NCBI GenBank assembly: GCA_944326255.1
Contig: CALVDG010000007.1
Span: forward strand, 1-64,000
Length of the DNA stretch: 64,000 bases
Source: an uncultured Bacteroidales bacterium
Lineage (GTDB): Bacteria > Bacteroidota > Bacteroidia > Bacteroidales > UBA932
Direction of reading: 5' to 3'
How positions within the stretch are numbered: position 1 is the first letter of the stretch; the number at the start of each line of letters is the position of its first letter. This document shows, in pieces, positions 12,501 through 20,596 of this stretch. A program made the translations under genes and the position numbers. The notes beneath the pieces are model-generated. The model made no database searches, was not told the origin of the DNA, and worked only from the letters and a program-made list of their open reading frames with translations.

Positions 12501-12593
12501 GCTTTCCGGTAGCTGATACAATATTTACAAACTAATTTGAATTAATAAATTTAAGTAACATTTAACTATTATTAACTTTAAAAAATTATCTAC

Positions 12594-15569
12594 ATGAAAA
12601 AGATCAGACTATTTTTAACAGGTCTGTTACTCGTGGTAACTGCCGCGGCGTACGCGCAGGACATCACAGTTACAGGTACTGTTACTGATGCTTCGACAGG
12701 TGAGGGCATAGCCGGTGCGACCATCCTTCTCCAGGGTGACGCCACCCGTTGGGTTATGACCGACGCGATGGGTGCATACACCATCTCAGTACCGTCAGAC
12801 GGAGTCCTTGAGGTGCGCTTCATGGGCTACACCACCCAGGAGATACCCGTTAACGGCAGAAGCACGGTGGACGTTTCAATGGAGATCGAGGCCGAGATGC
12901 TCGATGACGTAGTCGTCGTGGGTTATGGTTCCGCCAGAAAAATCTCCTCAGTCGTGGGTTCCGCCTCGACCGTGAACAAGAAGGTGATAGCCAACAGGCC
13001 GGCTGCGAATGCAGGAGACGCCCTTCAGGGTCAGGTGTCCGGACTTCAGGTGTTCACCTCATCCGGTGAGCCTTCGGAGAATGTATCCATGCGTCTGCGT
13101 GGCGTGAACTCTATCAACGCTGGTACTGAACCACTGATAGTGTTGGATGGAGCTCCGGTATCTTCTTCAGTCTTCAATGCTCTTAACAGTAACGATATCG
13201 AGAGTATCGTGGTCATGAAGGACGCCTCATCGACAGCCATCTACGGTTCCCGTGCCGCCAACGGTGTCATCTACATCACCACCAAGAAGGGAACAAAAGG
13301 TGAGAAGCCTGTAGTAAACCTCAGGGGACAGTACGGATTCTCCACTATGATGGAACATAAGGTAGACCTTATGGACTCCAATGAGTGGTTCACATTCCGG
13401 AAAATGATGGATCCCAACTTTACTCTTACGCCGGAGATGGAACTGGCTCAGACCCTGGGCATCAACACCAACTGGAGAGAATATTTCTTCAGGGAGACTG
13501 CTCCCGTATGGAGCGCCGACCTGTCGGTGTCCGGTGCATCCGACAAGACAGACTATTACTTCTCTCTCGGAGTATTCGATCAGGAGGGAACGCTGCCGAA
13601 GTCAAGTCTGGCACGTTATACCTTCCGTTCAAACGTAAACACACGCGTTACTGATTGGCTTAAGATGGGTGCCAACATAGGTGTTTCGTACCAGGATTAT
13701 ATAACTAACGGATTTGCAAGTCAGAGCACCAACTACGAATACAATCCCATACATGCGTCAAACTACTACCTGCCTTGGCAGACTCCGTATGAGATCAAAA
13801 CAGATGAGCAGGGCAATTCTTATGTTGACTATAGTTCGGAGAGAAACTATTTCCCTGAAATGAATCTATACAATATCTATTATCTGATGGACATTCAGCC
13901 GGCATCTTACACGACGGCCCGTCTGAACGGAAGCACCTATCTGGAGCTTACTCCTATAAAGGGATTAACTATCAGGGCTCAACAGAACTTGGAAGCCTTT
14001 GATTACCGTATGAAGGCCTATGCCAAACCCGAAGATCCGTTCATCGATCAGGGAACGCACGCCGAAAGTTTCCAGAGATATTATCAGATGACTTTCACCA
14101 ATACCGCCGAGTACCGCTTCAATGTGGCTGAGAAGAACGAGTTTATCATTCTGGCCGGTCAGGAGGCCATCCTGAACAAGAGCGACCAGTTCGGAGCAAC
14201 CGCTAATGGTCTGACAGACTGGAGAAACAATCTGCTTACCCAAGGTGACCCCGCTTTGACCACACTTTCCAACAGTATCTCTGAGGCTACGTTCAATTCC
14301 TACTTTGCCCGTCTGTCGTACAATTATGATTCTAAGTACTACATCGACGCGTCATGGCGTATTGACGGTTCGTCCCGTTTCGGAACAGACAGCCGCTACG
14401 CCAACTTCTATTCAGTAGGTGCCATGTGGGACATCAAGCGCGAGGAGTGGATGCAGGGAGTGTCCTGGATCCAGGACCTGCGCCTGAAGGCCAGCTACGG
14501 TACCACAGGTAATGCCAGCATCGGCAACTACGAGTGGATCGGAACGATTGACCAGTACGGTCTGTACAACAGTGCCATGGCATGGGGACTCGGCACTCCT
14601 GAGAACCTCAACCTGACATGGGAGACCGTCGAGGCCCTCAACATAGGAGTCAGTGCCCGTCTGTGGAACTTCATGGATGTAAACGTCGAGTTCTACAACA
14701 AGATGACTCACGACCTTCTCATGGGTATCCCGTATTCCTATACGACAGGACATGGATCGGGAGCCGGTAATGCGGGCAGCATGCTCAACCGCGGTGTGGA
14801 CGTAGACCTAAGCTTTGACGTTATCCAGACCAGGGACATCTACTTCAACATCAAGGCCAACTTCAACTACAACTACAACGAGATTACAGAGCTCTTCGGA
14901 GGACGCAGTGAATTCACGGTTCCCGGTACCGGTGTTTCCTACCAGACCGGTTATCCCTACGGTGAGTTCTTTGCAGTACGTTCGGCAGGTGTAGACCCCC
15001 GCGACGGTATGCAGATGTGGTACGACAAGGACGGCAACATCACTAAGAATTTCTCCAGCGACTATGCAGTGATGACCGGCAAGCAGATGTTCGCCCCGTG
15101 GTCCGGAGGTATCCAGCTGAACTTCCAGTACAAGGGACTGTACGTAGGAGCCGATTTCTCCTGGGTAGCGGACAAGTGGATGATCAACAATGACCGTTTC
15201 TTCCTCACCAACCCCACATTCCTTAATACATGGAACGGTTCAGCCGAGATGCTGAATATGTGGATGACACCTGGTCAGATTACAAATATACCGTGCAAGG
15301 ACTCTCCCAGAGCGGAAGGTGTGAACGAGACCATATTGGAGGATGCTTCCTTCCTGCGTCTGAAGAACCTGCAGATATCCTACGAGTTCCCCAAGAAGTG
15401 GATGGACCGTACCGGTTTCATCGCCGGATTCAGAGTATACGCCATCGCGCGTAACCTATTTACCATAACCAAGTACTCAGGCTACGACCCGGAGGTGGAC
15501 GGCAACCTGCAGCTGGGTGTCTACCCCAACTCCAGACAGTTCACCATAGGTGCTGAGTTCACATTCTAA
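12594..15569 (+). CDS. Module B SusC-family TonB-dependent transporter (copy currently linked to the leader)
   Basis: 991 residues, complete. ATG at 12594 begins a normal signal peptide (MKKIRLFLTGLLLVVTAAAY, cleavage before AQD). Then come the carboxypeptidase-D-like regulatory domain (about 24-100), the TonB-dependent plug (about 115-225, DASSTAIYGSRAANGVIY) and the barrel ending in Phe991 (EFTF). It would import a ligand, usually a glycan or peptide, bound by the partner SusD. The first 110 or so codons are almost identical in DNA to susC-A and susC-C, including third positions, whereas the mid-barrel differs. Recombination site B interrupts codons 11-16. It is followed at 11 bp by susD-B and then a lipoprotein gene. 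It is the only one of the three susC genes with upstream promoter-like sequence, ATG and signal peptide in normal order. Confidence 0.96.
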   Translation: MKKIRLFLTGLLLVVTAAAYAQDITVTGTVTDASTGEGIAGATILLQGDATRWVMTDAMGAYTISVPSDGVLEVRFMGYTTQEIPVNGRSTVDVSMEIEAEMLDDVVVVGYGSARKISSVVGSASTVNKKVIANRPAANAGDALQGQVSGLQVFTSSGEPSENVSMRLRGVNSINAGTEPLIVLDGAPVSSSVFNALNSNDIESIVVMKDASSTAIYGSRAANGVIYITTKKGTKGEKPVVNLRGQYGFSTMMEHKVDLMDSNEWFTFRKMMDPNFTLTPEMELAQTLGINTNWREYFFRETAPVWSADLSVSGASDKTDYYFSLGVFDQEGTLPKSSLARYTFRSNVNTRVTDWLKMGANIGVSYQDYITNGFASQSTNYEYNPIHASNYYLPWQTPYEIKTDEQGNSYVDYSSERNYFPEMNLYNIYYLMDIQPASYTTARLNGSTYLELTPIKGLTIRAQQNLEAFDYRMKAYAKPEDPFIDQGTHAESFQRYYQMTFTNTAEYRFNVAEKNEFIILAGQEAILNKSDQFGATANGLTDWRNNLLTQGDPALTTLSNSISEATFNSYFARLSYNYDSKYYIDASWRIDGSSRFGTDSRYANFYSVGAMWDIKREEWMQGVSWIQDLRLKASYGTTGNASIGNYEWIGTIDQYGLYNSAMAWGLGTPENLNLTWETVEALNIGVSARLWNFMDVNVEFYNKMTHDLLMGIPYSYTTGHGSGAGNAGSMLNRGVDVDLSFDVIQTRDIYFNIKANFNYNYNEITELFGGRSEFTVPGTGVSYQTGYPYGEFFAVRSAGVDPRDGMQMWYDKDGNITKNFSSDYAVMTGKQMFAPWSGGIQLNFQYKGLYVGADFSWVADKWMINNDRFFLTNPTFLNTWNGSAEMLNMWMTPGQITNIPCKDSPRAEGVNETILEDASFLRLKNLQISYEFPKKWMDRTGFIAGFRVYAIARNLFTITKYSGYDPEVDGNLQLGVYPNSRQFTIGAEFTF
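12626..12640 (+). other. Recombination site B in the susC-B signal-peptide codons
   Basis: GTTAC TCGTG GTAAC, a perfect 5-bp dyad around a 5-bp spacer and the most symmetrical of the three sites. It lies after leader codon Gly10 and before the signal-peptide C-region. Left arm belongs to the leader side, right arm to the susC body. Confidence 0.8.
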
Positions 15570-15580
15570 AATACAACGAG

Positions 15581-17101
15581 ATGAAAAAGATACTGATAAT
15601 ATCAAGTGTTTTGGCGGCGCTTGCCTGCGCGGTAAGCTGCAATATGGAACTTCGTCCCGCAGGTACTGTTGAGCCTGGAAATGCGCTCCAGACCATAACT
15701 GACGCGGAGAAACTCCGTGATGGACTCTACGTGGCATTCAGAAGCAGGGTAGGCGGCACGTATGCGTCGCTTGACGAGATAAGAAGCGACCTCTTCCATG
15801 CCTCTACCGGCTTCGGCAACGTAGGAGGCAGTCTGTACGGCTGGTATATGGCTGCTGATCTAGCTGAGATAGAATCTCTCTGGGGAGCTTCCTACAATAC
15901 CATTGCCAACGCCAACTTCTTCATAGAGAAGGCTGATGCTGTCAACACCTCCGAGTGGAGCGAGGAGGATATAGCCAATCTGGAAGTATGGAAAGGCGAG
16001 GCTTATTTCCTCCGCGCATACTACCATCTGGAACTTGCCGAGATGTTCTGCAAGACCTATGTAGGCAATGAGCAGTCCTACGGCATCCCTTACGTTACAT
16101 CCTATACTCCTACGTCAGATCAGACCAGATATCCTGACCGCGGAACCCTTGAGCATACCTTCGAGATGATTGTCTCCGACCTTGCGACAGCCCAGGAACT
16201 CATCACTACTCCGGGACAGAAAGGCAGTGACCGTATCACAAAGGATGCCGTTACGGCACTTCAGGCCAGAGTTGCCCTTGAAATGGGAAATTATGACCTG
16301 GCCGTGGAGAAGTCCAGCGAACTCATCAACAGCGGAACCTATCCTCTCGTCAACTCTGAGACCGCGTTCCAGAGCATGTGGGTCAATGACTCCGGAGACG
16401 AATGCATACTTCAGCTGTTTGCCAGCTATCCCAATGAGCTGGGAGCCTCAAACGACTACGGATACATAGGATACGATGCCAATAAGGGCATATACCAGCC
16501 TTACTATTATCCTGAACAGTGGGTAGTGGATCTGTTCGAGCAGATTCCCGACGACTGGCGTATGAGCAACCATCTCAGATGGACTACTGTGACTGTGAAG
16601 AATATTGGGAACTTTGACATGTATATACTCTACAAGTTCCAGGGCAATCCCGCTCTCAGGCAGAATGACATTTCTTGGAACTACCAGAACAAGCCCAAGG
16701 TCTTCCGCATCGCCGAGATGTACCTGATCCGCGCAGAGGCTCTTGCAAAAGGCGGAGCACCGCAGGCCGGAGCAAGTGATCCGTGGGCAGACCTCTACAC
16801 TCTGAGATCGGCCCGTGCCACAAACTATCAGCCGAACCAGAATGGAGAGAGTATTGAGGACGCAATCCTCAACGAGCGCGTACGCGAGCTTATAGGAGAG
16901 GGCTTCCGCATCCAGGACCTCAAGCGCTTCGGACGCGGTTTCACCAGGACTGACGCGCAGGTACGCAATGCGATCTATCAGCCTGACACCTATACGGACT
17001 TCGAGGTATCTCCGGAAAACGGCAGGTTTATTTTCCCCATTCCTCAGGCCGAGATAGACGCCAATCCCAATATCGCGGGTCAACAGAATCCAGAATACTA
17101 A
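15581..17101 (+). CDS. Module B SusD/RagB-family nutrient-binding lipoprotein
   Basis: 506 residues with lipobox (AVSC, Cys about residue 20) and SusD-family features: MELRPAGTVE near the mature start, YFLRAYYHLELAEMF, KPKVFRIAEMYLIRAEALA and RELIGEGFRIQDLKRFGRG near the C-terminus. It is the most divergent of the three SusD proteins here. It starts 11 bp after susC-B and is followed after 19 bp by the module lipoprotein, so the three form one operon. It should act at the outer-membrane surface as the ligand-binding lid of SusC-B. No ligand can be predicted. Confidence 0.95.
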   Translation: MKKILIISSVLAALACAVSCNMELRPAGTVEPGNALQTITDAEKLRDGLYVAFRSRVGGTYASLDEIRSDLFHASTGFGNVGGSLYGWYMAADLAEIESLWGASYNTIANANFFIEKADAVNTSEWSEEDIANLEVWKGEAYFLRAYYHLELAEMFCKTYVGNEQSYGIPYVTSYTPTSDQTRYPDRGTLEHTFEMIVSDLATAQELITTPGQKGSDRITKDAVTALQARVALEMGNYDLAVEKSSELINSGTYPLVNSETAFQSMWVNDSGDECILQLFASYPNELGASNDYGYIGYDANKGIYQPYYYPEQWVVDLFEQIPDDWRMSNHLRWTTVTVKNIGNFDMYILYKFQGNPALRQNDISWNYQNKPKVFRIAEMYLIRAEALAKGGAPQAGASDPWADLYTLRSARATNYQPNQNGESIEDAILNERVRELIGEGFRIQDLKRFGRGFTRTDAQVRNAIYQPDTYTDFEVSPENGRFIFPIPQAEIDANPNIAGQQNPEY

Positions 17102-17120
17102 TAATAAACTGCAAAAGAAT

Positions 17121-18038
17121 ATGAGACATATTAAGATATTGTTAATGGCCGCTGCAGCCGGAGTGCTGTTGACTTCCTGCTACAAAAGGCAGTTCGAGCC
17201 CACGTTCGGCAATACCACAGTGGAGTTTGTCAATTCCAGTCAGGAGATGACGTTCACGGGTGAGTACATCAATATCCCCATCCGTATGACCGAGCAGTCA
17301 TCTACCGGAGCACAGGCCGTGGTGAGCTTCACGGGCGGAACGGTAACCATGCTTGACGGGACATCGCATGACGTGCTTCCGATTACCAATGATCAGGAAG
17401 GCTACGACAATGCCAACAACGGAAAGGGAGACATTATCGTCACCTCCTATACTGTGAATATCGGTGCTTATGACGAGGAAGTGGACGGAGAAGGTCTTCC
17501 GACCAACAACCTCGAGGTAAGAGTTCCGAACTACAGAAACATGCAGACTCTTACCATGAGCTTTGAGATTGTGAGTGGCAATGCTTCCGGCAATACCGCA
17601 ACAACAGTTGTAGCCTCTAAGGGTGAGGGCATTATAATCGTGGGATCATACAACTTGACTCCTACATTTGAATATCAGCCTGGGCAGACCATCCCTCCTT
17701 ACACCTTCAGTATTGAGCAGGATGAGAACGATCCTTCCAAGTACTGGTTTATTAATCTTGAAGGCATAGGTCTGACAACCAGGTCTCTGTATGGAACTCT
17801 GGATGCAGACGGAACTACTCTCACAATACCTTCCAGCCAGCAGAATCAGGAGCCGCAGTTAGCGGGTACAATTATCGGTACTATTCCGGGTGGCCAGCTC
17901 AATATGGGAGATCCTGTGCTCAGGTTCAACGAGAGCGGTGTTGAATTCACCAATGGTTTCTGGGGCGGAACAGTAGAGGGCCAGAGCGTGTCCGCATACA
18001 CCTTTGTCAACGAAGGCGATATTGCTACAAGAAATTAG
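17121..18038 (+). CDS. Module B surface lipoprotein (SusE/F position)
   Basis: 305 residues. Lipoprotein signal with lipobox LTSC (Cys about 20), mature start YKRQFEPTFGNTTVEF, then predicted beta-sandwich domains rich in Thr, Asn and Ser. Paralogue of the module C lipoprotein, with which it shares the signal region (KILL..AAAGVL.TSCY) and an acidic tract (YDEEVDGEGLPTN versus YDEDEDGEDGLPTN). Probable accessory ligand-binding protein of the SusC-SusD complex; binding target unknown. It ends just before a bidirectional terminator facing module C. Confidence 0.82.
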   Translation: MRHIKILLMAAAAGVLLTSCYKRQFEPTFGNTTVEFVNSSQEMTFTGEYINIPIRMTEQSSTGAQAVVSFTGGTVTMLDGTSHDVLPITNDQEGYDNANNGKGDIIVTSYTVNIGAYDEEVDGEGLPTNNLEVRVPNYRNMQTLTMSFEIVSGNASGNTATTVVASKGEGIIIVGSYNLTPTFEYQPGQTIPPYTFSIEQDENDPSKYWFINLEGIGLTTRSLYGTLDADGTTLTIPSSQQNQEPQLAGTIIGTIPGGQLNMGDPVLRFNESGVEFTNGFWGGTVEGQSVSAYTFVNEGDIATRN

Positions 18039-18059
18039 CAATTAAGTACTTATAAAGTT

Positions 18060-18090
18060 ATGGGGTCGCCAGCACTGCTGACGGCCCCAT
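18060..18090. terminator. Bidirectional terminator between modules B and C
   Basis: ATGGGG-CG-CAGCA pairs with TGCTG-CG-CCCCAT (18060-18090, one wobble and one mismatch). AT-rich tracts follow on both sides (ATTTTAATT on plus, ATAACTTTAT on minus). It lies between two convergent gene ends. Confidence 0.78.
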
Positions 18091-18124
18091 ATTTTAATTA
18101 AAAGTGAAATTCTCTATAAATTCA

Positions 18125-19039
18125 CTACATTCTGGATCCTGTAGTACCGTTCTCCTGGACATATGTATCTCCAAAGTAGATGTAACTTTGAGGATTATCA
18201 GGATTCGGGAAACCGATAAACATTCCGTTTGTCAGAGTTACAGATGCTCCGTCCTCCCCGAATGACCATACGCAGTTCTCATTGGGCCACAGATAGAATG
18301 TACCGTCTCCTGCTGTTTCTTCATGATAAGCAAACATACCCAATGTTACAACACCATATTCTGCTCCTGTGTCAAGTTGAGGTCCGGTAGTATTAATCGT
18401 AAGATTATTACCGGAACGACTTCCGGTAAACGGATCTTCAGCAAGCTCGGTGTAAATATAATATCCTGTTCCTGTCTCGTCAAGAGTAATCTGATACTGA
18501 CCACCGCCAATGTTCCACATACCGGTGAAATCAACCTCTGTAGGTGCTGTAGCGGTGTAGGTCAGTGTAGCGTTGCTGCCCAGATTGTCAGCCTTGAGCT
18601 CAAAGTTCAGTGTCATGCTCTCAAAAGTGAGATAGTCCGGAACCAGTATCTCAAAACTGTTGGTAGGAAGACCATCTTCTCCGTCCTCATCTTCATCGTA
18701 GGGACCGATATAGAGGTCATAGGAAGTGATGAGGATGTCTCCTCCGTTCTCATAACCGGTCTGGTCATTGGTGAACTCGACCACTTTTCTGGTGGAGCCG
18801 TCGCTCTTCATGGTAACAGTTCCGCCTGTGAATACAAGGGTGGCCTTGGCACCGGTGCCCGACTGCTCGGTCATGTGGACAGGAATGCGTATGGTGGAGC
18901 TGTTGAGAGTCGTATCGATAGTGGATGATACGAATTCTACAGGAGTACTGCCTAATGTAGGAGTAAACTGTCTCTCATAGCAGGAGGTGAACAGTACACC
19001 CGCTGCCGCAACTGTCAGTAATATTTTTAGATTTCTCAT
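18125..19039 (-). CDS. Module C surface lipoprotein (SusE/F position)
   Basis: 304 residues; lipobox FTSC (Cys about 20) and mature start YERQFTPTLGSTPVEF, paralogous to the module B lipoprotein in the signal region and in the acidic GEDGLPTN tract near residue 110. The C-terminal half differs strongly between the two, which suggests different ligands or antigenic forms. Last gene of module C, 18 bp after susD-C. Probably silent with its module in the present orientation, since its susC is preceded by a terminator and no promoter. Confidence 0.82.
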   Translation of the reverse strand: MRNLKILLTVAAAGVLFTSCYERQFTPTLGSTPVEFVSSTIDTTLNSSTIRIPVHMTEQSGTGAKATLVFTGGTVTMKSDGSTRKVVEFTNDQTGYENGGDILITSYDLYIGPYDEDEDGEDGLPTNSFEILVPDYLTFESMTLNFELKADNLGSNATLTYTATAPTEVDFTGMWNIGGGQYQITLDETGTGYYIYTELAEDPFTGSRSGNNLTINTTGPQLDTGAEYGVVTLGMFAYHEETAGDGTFYLWPNENCVWSFGEDGASVTLTNGMFIGFPNPDNPQSYIYFGDTYVQENGTTGSRM

Positions 19040-19057
19040 GTTCTGTATGATTATTTA

Positions 19058-20584
19058 TTAGTATCCGGGGTTCTGTTCACCAGCGATGTTGGGATTGGCA
19101 TCTGTCTCGGACTTGGGTATAGGCCACAAGAACCTGGTATCATCAGATACGGTGCCGGTCAGGGCCGAGTGGTTGACCATGATCTCGGGTGCCTGAGCAG
19201 CAGACCTTACTACGGGGTCTCCCCATCTCTTGAGGTCCCACAGACGGAATCCCTCACCGATAAGCTCGCGTACGCGCTCATCCTTAATCTCGTCCATCAC
19301 GGCTGCCTGGTTGTATTCAGGAGAGTATCCGCTTATCCTGGCAGATCTCAGAGTGTTGAGGATGTTGCTGGCAAGAGTGTTCTGGTTGGATGAAGCGTAG
19401 GCCTCGGCAAGATTGAGGTATACCTCGGCGATCCGGAACGGCTTGTTCTTATGCAGGTAGTTGGACTGACCGTCCGACATACCTTCTGAGAAGAGTGCGG
19501 GGTTGCCGGGGAATTTGTTGAGCATATACACTGTGGCATTTCCATAAGGCTCAGAGACTTCTCTCTGCATCAGGAACTGATTTGCCCTGAAGTCGCCGTC
19601 AAACTCCTGCAGGATATCAACTACGCCCTGTGTAGGCAGGTATCCGGGCTGGTACTGGGACGTACTGGGCTGATATGAGATATACATCACGTCATAAGAA
19701 GTGGGCTGGTTGTTGCTCTCGTTGGAGGCATCCAGCATCATGATGCACTCGTTGCCGGAGTCATTGACCCACATTGCGCTGAAGTCAGAGCTTGTCTGAA
19801 CCAGAGGGTAGCGGTTGCTGGATACAAGAGGCTCCGCGTACTCAATGACTTTGCTGTAATCACCCATATTGAGGTACACCCTTGATCTGAATGCATCAAC
19901 TGCATCCTGCGTAAGCCACATGCTGCCCACGCTGCCGGTTGTAGTGATGTAGCTCTCTGCTATATCCAGATCCTCGTTGATGTGCTCGTATGTGGCGGCC
20001 AGAGTACCTCTTGAGGGATAATTGTCCCTCTCGGCCGTAGGATGGTAGACTGTCACGTACGGGATACCGAAGTCAGTCTCGGGACTGGTCGTGGCCGCTC
20101 CGTATGGCTTGCAGAATCTTACTGCTAGTTCATAGTGGAAGTAAGCACGGAAGAAATAGGCCTCTCCAAGATAGAGTCTCAGTTCAGCAAGCTCATCTTC
20201 GGTAAAGTCCGAGGGATTGTTCAGTATGTTCTCAGCGTTCTCAATGAAGAAGTTCGCGTTGGCGATGACAGAGTAGCAACTGCTCCATACACCCGGTTCC
20301 TCGCTTGGATTGAATGTCCAACGGAAGAATGAGCCGTAGTTGTTTCCATATCCGGATGTAGCCTGGAGAAGGTCGCTCTGTACCTCTGAGTAAGAGATGA
20401 ATCCACCGGCCGCCGCTCCGCGGAAGTTGGCGTACAGTCCCCTTCTGAGATTCTGTGCATCCTGAATAGAGGACATTGCATTCTCGGTGTCGATGGCTCC
20501 GGGCTGACGGAGGTCCATCGAACAGCTGCTGAGCAGACCTGCAAATGCAGACAGTATAAAGACTGTTTTAACTATTTTTCTCAT
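19058..20584 (-). CDS. Module C SusD/RagB-family nutrient-binding lipoprotein
   Basis: 508 residues, lipobox SSC (Cys about 21). Shares with the module A SusD the start MDLRQPGAID, the tract QNLRRGLYANFRGA and the C-terminal GEGFRLWDLKRWGDPVVR, so modules A and C look like a more recent duplication pair than either with B. Partner of SusC-C; the start lies 12 bp after its stop codon. Outer-membrane ligand-binding role inferred from the family. Confidence 0.95.
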   Translation of the reverse strand: MRKIVKTVFILSAFAGLLSSCSMDLRQPGAIDTENAMSSIQDAQNLRRGLYANFRGAAAGGFISYSEVQSDLLQATSGYGNNYGSFFRWTFNPSEEPGVWSSCYSVIANANFFIENAENILNNPSDFTEDELAELRLYLGEAYFFRAYFHYELAVRFCKPYGAATTSPETDFGIPYVTVYHPTAERDNYPSRGTLAATYEHINEDLDIAESYITTTGSVGSMWLTQDAVDAFRSRVYLNMGDYSKVIEYAEPLVSSNRYPLVQTSSDFSAMWVNDSGNECIMMLDASNESNNQPTSYDVMYISYQPSTSQYQPGYLPTQGVVDILQEFDGDFRANQFLMQREVSEPYGNATVYMLNKFPGNPALFSEGMSDGQSNYLHKNKPFRIAEVYLNLAEAYASSNQNTLASNILNTLRSARISGYSPEYNQAAVMDEIKDERVRELIGEGFRLWDLKRWGDPVVRSAAQAPEIMVNHSALTGTVSDDTRFLWPIPKSETDANPNIAGEQNPGY

Positions 20585-20596
20585 TTTCTTTCTGTA

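Larger units (their letters stand above)
11250..12640. other. Putative invertible segment 1: leader, promoter and recombinase
   Basis: Bounded by site A (minus orientation) and site B (plus orientation), which are inverted with respect to each other. Inversion would detach the leader and start codon from susC-B and join them in frame to susC-A, and would place the recombinase gene pointing towards susC-B. This is inferred from site orientation; no alternative arrangement is visible in a single assembled sequence. Confidence 0.72.
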
